This document shows positions 21,850-32,312 of a stretch of DNA of 55,841 bases, piece by piece. Made by a program: the position numbers and the translations under genes. This DNA is from Alphaproteobacteria bacterium (GTDB taxonomy: Bacteria; Pseudomonadota; Alphaproteobacteria; Micavibrionales; Micavibrionaceae): positions 1 to 55,841 of the forward strand of contig JAJOJU010000037.1 in assembly GCA_021208265.1 (NCBI GenBank). The letters are read 5' to 3'. The notes under the pieces were generated by a model that was not told the DNA's origin, ran no database searches, and saw nothing but the letters and a program-made list of their open reading frames with translations. The first letter of the stretch is position 1; each line of letters begins with the position of its first letter.

Positions 21850-24800
21850 GCGGCCTCTTCCTTTTTGATTTCCGCAAAATAGCTTTGCAGCGGGGCAACG
21901 GTGAGATCCCGGCCCTTCAGTGCTTTAATTGCTTGTACGGCAGCAGTAGCGGCTGTCAGCAGTGTGTAATACGGAATCTTGTGCATCAATGCCTGACGGC
22001 GGATGGATGTACCATCCGCGACAGCTTGCGCGCTTTTGGATGTGGTGTTGATTACCAAGGCGATTTCGCCGTTGATGATGGCATCTACGACATGCGGCTG
22101 GCCTTCCATTACCTTGTTGATGCGGGTGACGGGAAGGTTCTGTTCTTTCAGGAAGCGGCATGTGCCGCCCGTGGCGACGATTTCAAATCCCATTTTGATG
22201 AGGTCTTTAGCAATCGGGAGAATGCCTTCTTTATCCTCATTTTTAACGGAGATGAAAACTTTCCCCTCCAGCGGCAACTTGTTGCCCGCGCCGATCTGCG
22301 CTTTAGCAAGCGCGCAGGCGAGATCTTTATCAAGGCCCATCACTTCGCCCGTGGATTTCATTTCAGGGCCCAGCAAAGGCTCAACACCGGGGAAACGGTT
22401 GAATGGGAAGACGGGGGCCTTCACCGCGCTGTGGCCGGGGCTGATATCGGTGAGTTGATCTTTGAAGTCAGCAAGCTTTTCTCCCGCCATTAATCGCGCG
22501 GCGATTTTGGCGACAGGCGTGCCTGTGGCTTTCGCAACGAATGGCGCGGTGCGGGAAGCACGCGGGTTTACTTCAATCAGGTAGATATCATGCTCACCGC
22601 TCTCATGGTTTTTACGCGCCGCGAACTGCACGTTCATCAGGCCGACAACGTTCAAGGCCTTCGCCAGTTTGATCGTCTGTTTTTCCAGCTCGCGCACGGT
22701 TTTATAGGGCAGAGAGTGCGGCGGCAGCACGCAAGCGGAATCGCCGGAATGGATTCCCGCTTCTTCGATATGTTCCATGATCCCCGCCACATAAACATCT
22801 TTGCCGTCACAAAGCGCATCGACATCAATCTCAATCGCGCTTTTAAGATAACGGTCCAGAAGCACAGGGGAATCGCCTGACACTTTCACGGCGGTGCGGA
22901 TATAAAGTTTCAGTTCATCCATGTTGTGAACGATGCACATCGATTGTCCGCCCAGCACGTAGGAGGGGCGGATAACCAGCGGGAAGCCGATATCCTCGGC
23001 GATTTTTATGGCTTCCTCTTCCGATGAGGCAATACCGTTCGGTGGCTGTTTCAGCTTCAAATTCTCAACCAGTTTTTTGAAGCGGTCGCGGTCTTCGGCC
23101 AGATCAATCGCATCCGGCGATGTGCCTAAAATGGGGATGCCTGCACTTTGCAACGCATCAGCTAATTTCAGCGGCGTCTGCCCGCCCAGCTGCACGATCA
23201 CGCCTTTGACGGGGCCGTGGGCTTGCTCGGCGCGGATCAGTTCAATTACATCTTCTTCCGTCAGCGGTTCGAAGTAGAGACGGTCGGATGTATCGTAATC
23301 GGTGGAAACGGTTTCGGGGTTACAATTCACCATGATGGTTTCATACCCGGCTTCACGCAACGCGTAGCAGGCATGGACACAGCAATAGTCGAATTCGATG
23401 CCTTGTCCAATTCTGTTCGGGCCGCCGCCGAGGATAATGACTTTTTCCTTATCGGACTTTTCAATTTCGCTAACGGGTCCCCCGAAGGAAGGGTATTCGT
23501 AACAGCCATACATATACGCCGTGCCGGAGGGGATTTCAGCGGCGCAAGAATCAACGCGCTTATAGACCGGATGCACGTTATGGCTCCAGCGCGCGGTGCG
23601 GACATCCTTTTCCTGCACCTTCATAATCTTGGCGAGTTGGGCATCGGCAAAGCCCAGCTTTTTAAGGTTCAGCCAGCCAGCGGCATCGATGGGCAGGCCG
23701 TGTTCACGGAAATGTTTTTCCGTTTTCATCAGGCCATCCATGCGTTCCAGAAACCATTTATCGATTTTGCAAAGATCATAAACCTCATCAATCGAAAGGC
23801 CCTGATAGAGACCTTCCGCGACATACAAAATACGCTGCGGGGTGGGGCGGGCAATTTCAGCGCGGAGTTCATCCATATCGAGATCCGGCATCGGCTCTAA
23901 CCCCGTCAGGCCTTTTTCCAGTGAGCGCAGGGCTTTTTGCAGGGATTCTTCAAAGCTGCGGCCTATCGACATGACTTCACCAACGGATTTCATGGCGGTG
24001 GTGAGCGTGGTGCTGGCGCCGGCAAATTTTTCAAACGCGAAACGCGGCACCTTGGTAACGACGTAATCGATGGTGGGTTCAAAACTGGCGGGTGTTTTGC
24101 CGCCGGTAATATCATTCCCCAGTTCATCAAGCGTATAACCCACCGCCAGTTTCGCGGCAACTTTGGCGATCGGGAAGCCTGTAGCTTTCGAGGCAAGGGC
24201 GGAGGAGCGCGAAACGCGCGGGTTCATCTCAATCACGATCATGCGGCCGTCTTCCGGGTTCACGGCGAACTGCACGTTCGACCCCCCCCGTTTCAACGCC
24301 GATGCCGCGCAGCACGGTAAGCGATGCCGCGCGCATGATCTGGTATTCTTTATCGGTGAGAGTGAGGGCCGGGGCGACCGTGATGGAATCGCCCGTATGC
24401 ACGCCCATGGGGTCGATATTTTCGATGGAACAGATGATGATGCAGTTATCGTTTTTATCGCGCACCACCTCCATCTCATATTCTTTCCAACCCAAAAGAG
24501 ATTCCTCGATCAGCACTTCTGTGGTGGGCGAGGCATCCAGCCCTTCGCGTACGATACGCTCAAACTCTTCCTTGTTATAGGCAATGCCGCCGCCCGTGCC
24601 ACCCATGGTGAAGGAAGGGCGGATGATGGCCGGAAGGCCGATGGATTTAAAGGCCTCGCGGGCTTCATCCATCGAATGCACGGTTTCGGATCGGGCAGAT
24701 TCAAGGCCCAGCTTATCCATACATTTTTTGAATTTTTCTCGGTCTTCCGCGCGGTCGATCACATCGGCCTTGGCGCCGATCAGCTCAATGCCGAGCCGTT

Positions 24801-25125
24801 CCAGAGTACCGTCTTCGTGTAGCGCGAGCGCTGTGTTCAGTGCTGTCTGCCCGCCCATGGTGGGGAGCAGGGCATCGGGGCGTTCCTTCTCCAGAATTTT
24901 GGCAACCATCTCAGGCGTAATGGGCTCGATATATGTGGCATCCGCCATGCCGGGGTCGGTCATGATGGTGGCGGGGTTGGAGTTCACGAGGATGACACGG
25001 TAGCCTTCTTCGCGCAGTGCCTTGCAGGCTTGCGTGCCGGAATAATCAAACTCGCAGGCCTGTCCGATAATGATCGGCCCGGCGCCAATGATGCAGATTG
25101 ATTTTATGTCGGTACGTTTTGGCAT
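21846..25125 (-). CDS. carB: carbamoyl-phosphate synthase large subunit (one frameshift)
   Basis: Makes carbamoyl phosphate from bicarbonate, ammonia (channelled from CarA) and two ATP, for pyrimidine and arginine synthesis. The corrected length is 1092 residues. Both ATP-grasp halves are clear: [20 protein letters not shown] and [31 protein letters not shown] and [35 protein letters not shown] and [19 protein letters not shown]. The C-terminal MGS-like allosteric domain (about the last 150 residues) has ATGGTCRFL. An extra base in the C8 run at 24282-24289 breaks the frame between ETGG and [12 protein letters not shown]. Start ATG at 25125, 7 nt after the carbonic anhydrase stop. Confidence 0.96.
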
Positions 25126-25131
25126 GGTTCT

Positions 25132-25740
25132 CTAGTGATCCGTAATGGGTTTAAATTCGTTTCCGTCATGTTCCAGCAGATTGCCGTTCGCCATATCGAA
25201 CAGCCAGGGGCGGACACTGGCGCGGCCTTCTTTTAACGCGCGCGCCACGCTGGGATAGCCCTTTAAGTTTTCAGCGCTTAAGAGAACGATTTGCTCTTCC
25301 GTGTGACGCAATAATTCATCATGGGTGCAAACGCCATTACAGCAGTCTTCTGCTGTGTGCAGGGCTTTCTGCGCGACATCCACGAAGCTGGAGATTTCTT
25401 CATCATCCAGCTTTTCAACAAGCGCGCGTACAGCGCCACAGCCTGTGTGACCGAGGATAATAATTTCCTTCACGCCGTTATAATCAAGTGCGAATTGCAG
25501 AGCGGCGGCCAGCGCCGTGCCTTGCTTATAGGGGCGCACAATTGCCCCCATGGCTTTATGCGCGAAGAACGTGCCGGGTTCGGGCTTGAAAATCGTGCCG
25601 GGGTTGGAGCGGGAATCGATACAGCTGATAATAAAGAAATCCGGGTTCTGGCCTTCGCGCACAAGGCGCGCCATAAGGTCAGCCTCGCCGTAAGCCTCAG
25701 TGTGGAATTTCCGGAAACCTTCAATCAGCTTGTGTGTCAT
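25132..25740 (-). CDS. beta-class carbonic anhydrase between carA and carB
   Basis: Interconverts CO2 and bicarbonate in the cytoplasm. The 202-residue protein carries the beta-class zinc motifs SCIDSR (Cys and the Asp-Arg dyad, about residues 40-45) and ILGHTGCGAV (His and Cys, about residues 97-106), plus the structural AALQFALDYNGVKEI. Its start overlaps the carA stop by 4 nt (ATGA) and carB begins 7 nt after its stop, so the three are almost certainly one translationally coupled operon. Since CarB consumes bicarbonate, local supply is a reasonable role; that is inference from context. No frame problem is seen. Confidence 0.93.
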   Translation of the reverse strand: MTHKLIEGFRKFHTEAYGEADLMARLVREGQNPDFFIISCIDSRSNPGTIFKPEPGTFFAHKAMGAIVRPYKQGTALAAALQFALDYNGVKEIIILGHTGCGAVRALVEKLDDEEISSFVDVAQKALHTAEDCCNGVCTHDELLRHTEEQIVLLSAENLKGYPSVARALKEGRASVRPWLFDMANGNLLEHDGNEFKPITDH

Positions 25741-26910
25741 GCCGCCTTTGCTTTCTTGATGTTTTCGACGAAGCGCTCGAACAGGTAAAAACTATCCATC
25801 GGGCCAGGCGAGGCTTCAGGGTGATATTGCACGGAGAAGAAGGGCTTCCCTTCCACGCGGATGCCTTCGTTACTGCCATCGAACAGGCTTGTATGCGTAA
25901 CCTTCACACCTTGGGGAAGGCTATCCTCCACCACTTCGAAGCCATGGTTTTGCGATGTGATTTCCACCTTGCCGGTTTCAATATCTTTGACCGGCTGGTT
26001 GGCACCGCGATGGCCGAGATGCATCTTGCGGGTTTTACCACCGAGTGAGAGGGCAAGCAGCTGGTGGCCCAGACAAATCCCGAAGATGGGAATGTTCTTG
26101 TTCATAAGCTCCTGAATAACGGGGATGGCATAAATGCCTGTCGCCGCCGGGTCGCCGGGGCCGTTCGATAAGAACACGCCATCTGGCTTATGCGCCATGA
26201 TGTCGTCAGCCGTTGCCGTGGCCGGAACAACCGTCACATCACAGCCCGCGCTGGCAAGGCAGCGCAGGATATTCCGCTTGGCGCCGTAATCAATCGCCAC
26301 CACCTTACAAAGGGGCGCGGTTTGTTTTTGATACCCGTCTTTAATGTCCCAGCGGGTTTCATCCCATGCATAGCTTTGGGTGCAGCTCACCTCTTTCGCC
26401 AGATCCATCCCCTCCAGCCCCGGCCATTCTTTGGCTTGTTTGATAAGTTTCTCCAGTTCGAATTCACCGGAAGGGCTGTGAACGATCACACCGTTGGGTG
26501 CGCCGTTATCGCGGATAGCTTGGGTGAGGGCGCGGGTATCGATTCCCGCAAGCCCGATCAGATTGTAGCTTTTTAAGCCACGCATCCAGATTGTTTTGAG
26601 AGCGCCAGTTTGAGGGGCTGGTTGGTACTTCCCGCACGATTAGCCCGCGTGCGGCGGGGTTGGTGGTCTCCAGATCTTCCTCATTTGCGCCCACGTTTCC
26701 TATGTGAGGGAAAGTGAAGGTGATGATCTGCCCGGCGTAACTGGGGTCGGTCAAGGTTTCCTGATATCCGGTGAGACCTGTGTTAAAACAAATCTCGCCG
26801 ACGGCAGAGCCTTCCGTGCCGAATCCGATTCCATGTATAATAGTGCCGTCTGAGAGGATGAGAGCGCCCGTTGCATGGGCGGGGGGTTTTGTATTAGAAC
26901 TTTGTGACAT
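25737..26910 (-). CDS. carA: carbamoyl-phosphate synthase small subunit (one frameshift)
   Basis: Glutaminase subunit that feeds ammonia to CarB. The corrected length is 390 residues. The N-terminal domain has [17 protein letters not shown] and [10 protein letters not shown]; the class I glutamine amidotransferase domain has the nucleophile elbow [16 protein letters not shown] and the His/Glu pair in [10 protein letters not shown]. The frame breaks at an extra base in the T5 run at 26570-26574, where [18 protein letters not shown] is restored by removing one base. It is divergent from yqeY with a 69-nt gap that must hold both promoters. Confidence 0.95.
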
Positions 26911-26979
26911 AGTGCTCTAGCGTTTGGGTTGCTAGAAAGAAACCAGTAAACAAAACGAACTGAAAAGGGAAGAAAAAAT

Positions 26980-27438
26980 ATGGATAAACGCGCAGAATTT
27001 AGTGCCGCGATGAAAGAGGCCATGAAAAACAAGGATACCGTGGGGCTTGCGACCGTCCGTTTGATACAGGCGGCGCTGAAGGATCGCGACATCAGCGCGC
27101 GCGGGCAAGGCAAGACGGAGGGCATTGATGATAACGAGATTTTGTCCATGCTGGGCACGATGATCAAGCAGCGCCAGGAATCGCTTAAAACCTACCGCGA
27201 GGCGGGGCGTGAAGATCTGGCGGAGCGCGAGCAGGAAGAAATTCAGGTTATTCAGCGTTTCATGCCAAAACAGCTTTCCGATGAAGAGCTGGAAGCCACC
27301 ATCAAGGTGCTTATCAAGAAAACCGGGGCCGCCGGTATTAAAGACATGGGTAAGGTGATGAATGCTCTCAAAAGCGACTATGCCGGGCAAGCCGATATGG
27401 GCAAGGCCGGGAGTGTTGTAAAGCAGCTCTTGGGATAG
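26980..27438 (+). CDS. GatB/YqeY domain protein
   Basis: A 152-residue cytoplasmic protein of the YqeY family, whose helical bundle resembles the tail domain of GatB, the amidotransferase that corrects Glu-tRNA-Gln. The function of stand-alone members is unsettled. Visible motifs: KDTVGLATVRLIQAALKDRDI (cut by length), SMLGTMIKQRQESL, FMPKQLSDEEL, and the terminal KSDYAGQADMGKAGSVVKQLL. AGAAAAAAT precedes the ATG. Family members often lie next to dnaG and rpoD, as here. The stop abuts the stop of the next gene with no gap. Confidence 0.9.
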   Translation: MDKRAEFSAAMKEAMKNKDTVGLATVRLIQAALKDRDISARGQGKTEGIDDNEILSMLGTMIKQRQESLKTYREAGREDLAEREQEEIQVIQRFMPKQLSDEELEATIKVLIKKTGAAGIKDMGKVMNALKSDYAGQADMGKAGSVVKQLLG

Positions 27439-27585
27439 TCAGGCTTTGCGTGAGAAGGCGAACAGGCGGCGGAAGAAGTCTGCAATGTCTTTCAGTAATG
27501 CCCCTTTGTTAAGCTGAATGCTTTTGGAGTGATCGCCGTATTCGATCACCTTCAGCTTGCAGTCTTTATCAAAGATGGGTGGCAT
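27439..27585 (-). CDS. small protein of 48 aa, convergent with yqeY
   Basis: A short frame: ATG at 27585, CTAGGT 5 nt upstream as ribosome site, and TGA at 27439-27441, adjoining the yqeY stop. The product begins MPPIFDKDCKLKVIEYGDHSK and ends FFRRLFAFSRKA. It is mixed, with a hydrophobic, aromatic C-terminal helix (ALLKDIADFFRRLF) that could be amphipathic and membrane-associated. Codon use and the third-position G/C preference match neighbouring genes. No function is recognised. It occupies what would otherwise be a 350-nt non-coding gap upstream of dnaG. Confidence 0.55.
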   Translation of the reverse strand: MPPIFDKDCKLKVIEYGDHSKSIQLNKGALLKDIADFFRRLFAFSRKA

Positions 27586-27613
27586 TTACCTAGGATTCCC
27601 TCAAATTATGTCT

Positions 27614-27669
27614 TTATATTAGTTTAAACTGAATCAAGCTGGTAGTGCAAATTTCAGCCTCTAATATAA
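27614..27669. promoter_or_regulatory. inverted repeat in the AT-rich dnaG upstream region
   Basis: TTATATTAG (27614-27622) and CTAATATAA (27661-27669) are perfect 9-bp inverted arms, with an inner CTGAA / TTCAG pair, giving a two-tier stem. It lies in a 200-nt gene-free, AT-rich stretch (with several TATATA runs to 27730) between the small gene and dnaG. It could be an RNA stem, a protein site or the end signal of a transcript. No T run follows. Confidence 0.4.
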
Positions 27670-27784
27670 GTGTTTCCTGCTATATATAATATATATCCTA
27701 TTCTCTATATATAATTCCCATATATATCAAGACACCTTGTGAATTTTTTTTGAAAAATTTTTATAACTGAATTACGGTAACCGC

Positions 27785-29671
27785 ATGTCGATTCCCCCGA
27801 AGTTTTTTAGATGAGCTGCGCGCGCGTCTTACGCTCTCCGATATTATCGGGAAGCGGGTGCGTATTACCCGCGCTGGGCGTGAATTTAAGGCATGCTGTC
27901 CGTTCCATAAGGAGAAGACACCATCTTTCACCATTAACGATGCCAAGGGGTTTTATTATTGCTTTGGCTGCGGAGCGAAGGGCGATGTGCTGAATTTCGT
28001 GATGAAGCACGATAATCTCGATTTCCGCCCGGCGGTGGAATTGCTGGCGGCGGAAGCTGGCATGGCTGTGCCGCAGGATGCACCCCGCGACATCGTGCGC
28101 GAAAAGAAGCAGAAGAATCTTTATGATTTGATGGAAGATGCCGCGCAGTGGTTCACCGTGCAGCTGCATGATCCGCGCCATGGCGATGTTTTGGAATATG
28201 TGCGGCGCGTAAGCTGGATAGCGAAGCGTTGGCGCAGTTCCGCATTGGTTTCGCGCCGGATAATTACGATGCCCTGAAAGACGCCTTGAAGCAAAAGGGC
28301 TATACCGAAGCCCAGATGCTGGAGGCGGGAGTCCTTAAAAAATCAGACCGCGATGGCAAAACATACAGTTTCTTTCGCGGGCGGGTGATGATCCCCGTGC
28401 TGGATATGCGGGGGCGCGTGGTGGCCTTTGGCGGGCGGATATTGCCGGACCACATGCGTGCGCCGGACCGGGGTGATTTTACGCCACCGAAATATATCAA
28501 TTCGCCCGAAACATCCATCTTTCACAAAAGCTCGGTTCTGTATGGTGGGCATCAGGCACGGCTTGCCGCCGGGCAGGGGCAGGATGTGATTGTGGTGGAA
28601 GGGTATTTTGATGCCATTGCTGCGCATCTTGCCGGGTTTGAAGGCGCGGTCGCACCGATGGGGACCGCCCTGACGGAGGAGCAGCTAACGCTGCTCTGGA
28701 AGATGATCCCCGCGGATGGTGGTCTGGTGAAAGAACCTGTCCTTTGTTTTGACGGTGATAGCGCCGGGCGCCGGGCGGCAGAGCGGGCTTGCCGCTTGAT
28801 ATTGCCGCTGCTGGTATCGGGGCAGAGCGCGCGCTTTGCGTTCCTGCCGGAAGGGGAAGACCCGGATACGCTGATCGCGGCCAGCGGCCCGGCGGGCTTC
28901 CGCAAAATTCTGGATTCCGCCCTGCCGCTGTTTGATTTCCTGTGGCAGATGCACACGGGCGGGCGCAGCTTCAAAACACCGGATTCCCGTGCGGCGCTGC
29001 TGAAGGCGATCAGCGCCGATATTCAGCAGATCCCCGACCGGGAAGTACAGCGTTATTATGATTCCATCCTTAAGGACCGCTTGTATAAGGCGTTTTCCTC
29101 ATACAAGGAGGGATATAAGGCCGGTTCTGCCAAAGGTTTTGGCGGGGCTGATCGTGGCAAGCGGCCTGCTGCTATGAACACTCAGCCGCCCCCGCCGCCC
29201 GTTCGCAAACCTGAAGTCCTGCAAGGGCGCATTTTGCTGGCGGCTTTGCTGAATTATCCTGAGCTGACGCCGGCGCTGGAGGAGCATATCTGGCAGATGC
29301 CGGAAAACATGCTGCCCGGCGATGAAAAACTGCGTCAGGTGCTGGTTGAATTCGCTGGCGAGGCGGAGACCCTTGACAGAGAGGTCCTGCACCACCACAT
29401 AAAACAGGCGGGGTTGGCGCATGAACTGGGTGACATTTTAAATCAGCGCACGTATATTCATGCCAGTTTCTGCGCGCCGGGGGGTGAAACGCATGAGGTT
29501 CGGCAGAAATGGCTGGAGCTATGGCAAGCCATACAGGCCCGGAATGTGGGGCGTGAAGTGCGTTCCGGCTGGCAGGAAGCTTTGCTCAAAGGCGATGTGG
29601 AAGGTGAAAGCCGTTTCCGCCTTTTGAAGCTGGAAAGCGGAAAAGCAGATGAAAACACTGGAAGCTATTGA
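27785..29671 (+). CDS. dnaG: DNA primase (two frameshifts)
   Basis: Synthesises RNA primers at the replication fork. After corrections it is 628 residues. Order: the zinc-binding domain CCPFHKEKTPSF...YYCFGCGAKGD (Cys-His-Cys-Cys ligands), the TOPRIM core (FGGRILPD, VVEGYFDAIAAHLAGF with the catalytic Glu, CFDGDSAGRRAA with the DxD-type acidic residues), and a C-terminal helicase-binding region. The start MSIPPKFLDELRARL is restored by removing one T from the T6 run at 27803-27808. A missing base near 28208 separates YVRR from KLDSEALAQFRIG. rpoD follows by 46 nt, the classic macromolecular-synthesis pairing; rpsU is not present. Confidence 0.95.
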
Positions 29672-29717
29672 AATTTAGGTCTAAATAATTAACACTTGTA
29701 CGAATCGGATAAGAAAC

Positions 29718-31661
29718 GTGGTTGGAAATTTGGCAGTAAACGAAAAACAAGGTGAAGAGGGCGCGGAACAAGGTTCCAAGGGCTCTCTGGCTGCGATTGT
29801 TAAAAAGCTTGTCGCGAAGGGTAAGGATAAAGGTTTCCTGACCTATGACGAGCTTAACCGCGCTCTGCCTGCGGAAGAGTTCTCGTCAGAGCAGATTGAA
29901 GACGCCATGGCGACATTCTCTGACATCGGTGTGCAGCTTGTCGAAAGCGAAGACGATGTCAGTGATGAAGAAGGCGAAACGGCTGAAAAATCTGAAGATG
30001 AAGACAGCGATTACGAATCGGGTGGGAATATCGCCGATGATGATACGGGCCGCACCGATGACCCCGTCCGCATGTATTTGCGCGAAATGGGCGCGGTGGA
30101 GCTTCTGTCCCGCGAAGGCGAGATTGCCATCGCCAAGCGTATTGAGGCGGGCCGCGAGCTGATGATCGGCGGGATTTGCGAATCCCCCCTTGCCATCGAA
30201 TCCATTATTGCCTGGTACGAAGCCCTGCAGCGCGGCGATATTATGCTGCGTGAAGTAATCGATCTGGAAGCCACATACAACGATGGTCCCGAAGGTGATG
30301 GTGAGGGCGAAGGTGAGGGCATAATGTCCGAATCCGAAGAGTCCGAGATTGAAGATCCCCCCGAAGGTGAAGAGGGCGATGATGATGAAAACGCTCTTTC
30401 CCTTTCCGCCATGGAAGCGGAACTGGCACCTCAGGTTTATGATATTTTCAGCAATATCCAGAAAACCTACAAGAAAATGCAGAAGGTTCAGACGGAACGT
30501 CTAGCATCCCTGCAGGCCGGTAAGGATACAGACTCCGCTGCTGATAAAAAGTATAAAGCTCTGAAGGATGAGATGGTCGGGCATATGAACGAGATTCATC
30601 TCAACAACGCCCGGATCGAACAGCTGATCGACCGTCTTTACGGTATGAACCGTGAGCTGGTTTCGCTGGAGGGCCGCATCCTGCGTATGGCAACAGATTG
30701 TAAAATCGATCGTGAAGATTTCCTGAAAAATTATTACGGTCAGGAACTTGATCCCGGCTGGCTTAAGGCCGTAACCAAGCTGAAAACCAAAGGCTGGGAT
30801 ACATTCGGGGAACGCCATGGTGAGCAGGTTTCTGCAATGCGTGAGCAGGTTGCCGCCATTGCTGATGAAGCCATGCTGCCCATTTCCGAATGGCGCCGCA
30901 TTGTCGGTACCGTGCAGAAGGGTGAAAAAGAAGCCGCTCGCGCGAAGAAGGAAATGGTAGAGGCCAACCTTCGTCTTGTGATCTCTATCGCCAAGAAATA
31001 CACCAACCGCGGCCTGCAATTCCTTGATCTTATTCAGGAAGGTAATATCGGTCTGATGAAGGCGGTTGATAAGTTTGAATACCGCCGCGGTTATAAATTC
31101 TCGACCTACGCCACATGGTGGATCAGGCAGGCCATTACACGTTCGATCGCCGATCAGGCGCGCACGATCCGTATCCCTGTGCATATGATCGAAACCATTA
31201 ACAAGCTGGTCCGCACAAGCCGCCAGATGATGCACGAGATCGGCCGTGAACCTACGCCGGAAGAACTGGCCGAACGGTTGCATATGCCGCTTGATAAGGT
31301 GCGAAAAGTTCTGAAAATCGCCAAGGAGCCGGTATCTCTCGAAACACCGATCGGTGATGAGGAAGATTCATCGCTGGGTGATTTCATCGAGGATAAAAAC
31401 GCGTTGCTCCCTGTTGATAGTGCTATTCACTCCAATCTTCGTGAAACAACGACCCGCGTTCTGGCGTCTCTGACACCGCGCGAGGAGCGTGTTCTACGGA
31501 TGCGTTTTGGTATCGGTATGAACACCGATCACACGCTGGAAGAAGTGGGGCAGCAATTTAACGTGACACGCGAGCGTATTCGTCAGATCGAAGCCAAGGC
31601 GCTGCGGAAGCTGAAACACCCGTCACGTTCCCGCAAATTGCGCAGCTTCCTGGATACCTAA
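29718..31661 (+). CDS. rpoD: RNA polymerase primary sigma factor (sigma-70)
   Basis: A 647-residue housekeeping sigma factor, intact. Region 1.1 ([20 protein letters not shown], cut by length), region 1.2 ([20 protein letters not shown]), a non-conserved domain with a very acidic insert (about residues 190-225, Glu/Gly/Asp repeats), regions 2.1-2.4 ([39 protein letters not shown]), region 3, and region 4.2 ([20 protein letters not shown]). The start is taken as GTG at 29718. A TTG at 29730 behind GGAAAT is an alternative, four codons shorter. It is expected to recognise TTGACA/TATAAT-type promoters such as the one found before greA. Confidence 0.97.
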   Translation: MVGNLAVNEKQGEEGAEQGSKGSLAAIVKKLVAKGKDKGFLTYDELNRALPAEEFSSEQIEDAMATFSDIGVQLVESEDDVSDEEGETAEKSEDEDSDYESGGNIADDDTGRTDDPVRMYLREMGAVELLSREGEIAIAKRIEAGRELMIGGICESPLAIESIIAWYEALQRGDIMLREVIDLEATYNDGPEGDGEGEGEGIMSESEESEIEDPPEGEEGDDDENALSLSAMEAELAPQVYDIFSNIQKTYKKMQKVQTERLASLQAGKDTDSAADKKYKALKDEMVGHMNEIHLNNARIEQLIDRLYGMNRELVSLEGRILRMATDCKIDREDFLKNYYGQELDPGWLKAVTKLKTKGWDTFGERHGEQVSAMREQVAAIADEAMLPISEWRRIVGTVQKGEKEAARAKKEMVEANLRLVISIAKKYTNRGLQFLDLIQEGNIGLMKAVDKFEYRRGYKFSTYATWWIRQAITRSIADQARTIRIPVHMIETINKLVRTSRQMMHEIGREPTPEELAERLHMPLDKVRKVLKIAKEPVSLETPIGDEEDSSLGDFIEDKNALLPVDSAIHSNLRETTTRVLASLTPREERVLRMRFGIGMNTDHTLEEVGQQFNVTRERIRQIEAKALRKLKHPSRSRKLRSFLDT

Positions 31662-31691
31662 TTAAAAAGCAAATCAGAAAAGGTGATTGCC

Positions 31692-32297
31692 ATGGCGCGT
31701 TCGCTAAATAGATCCCGTATCTTATGGTCAAAGTTTATGGGGCTGTTTGTACTGTTTGGTGTGTTTTTGACCGGCGCGCTGATACAAACGGAAAGCCCGC
31801 TCCATGAAACACTGGATATGATGGGGATTGTATTCGTTGCGATCTGTGCGTTGGGTCGGCTTTACACCACGGCCTATCTGGGGGGCTCTAAAAACGAGAC
31901 CCTGATTACTGAAGGCCCGTTTTCGGTGGTGCGTAATCCGCTTTATGTGTTTTCGTGGATCGGGTTTACGGGAATTGCTTTGATGACAACCCATCTGGTG
32001 TTTATCATCGCGGTGCCTGTATTTTTTGCCGTGCTATATACATTTCTTGTCCGCAGGGAAGAGGCTTTTTTACATGAAAAATTCGGCCAAGCCTATAAAG
32101 CCTATACGCAATCCGTGCCGCGCTTTATTCCGAATTTTGCCAATTACCGCAACCCTGATGATATCAAGGTTAATACGTCTCTGTTTATGAACGGTGCGCT
32201 GGATGCCATATGGTGGTTTGCGGCCTTTCCGCTGGTTGAGTTCGCGGAATATGTGCAGGAACAGGGGTGGTTGCCTGCCCTTTTCGTCATGCCTTAA
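31692..32297 (+). CDS. isoprenylcysteine carboxyl methyltransferase-like membrane protein
   Basis: A protein of 201 residues from the ATG at 31692, which has AAAAGG 7 nt upstream; an in-frame GTG at 31683 is less likely. Two hydrophobic helices (about residues 12-30 and 42-60) precede the SAM-binding signature of the ICMT / phospholipid methyltransferase superfamily: ITEGPFSVVRNPLYVF around residue 75, and the C-terminal RREEAFLHEKFGQAYKAY. A last hydrophobic helix is near the C-terminus. Bacterial members methylate varied small or lipid substrates; the substrate here is unknown. It follows rpoD by 30 nt and is likely read from the same message. Confidence 0.8.
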   Translation: MARSLNRSRILWSKFMGLFVLFGVFLTGALIQTESPLHETLDMMGIVFVAICALGRLYTTAYLGGSKNETLITEGPFSVVRNPLYVFSWIGFTGIALMTTHLVFIIAVPVFFAVLYTFLVRREEAFLHEKFGQAYKAYTQSVPRFIPNFANYRNPDDIKVNTSLFMNGALDAIWWFAAFPLVEFAEYVQEQGWLPALFVMP

Positions 32298-32312
32298 GAG
32301 CCTGATGATACG

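Noticed and set aside
27660-27745. TATATA runs as a replication origin
   Set aside because: No DnaA boxes in clusters and no origin-linked genes next to them; AT richness alone is not enough.
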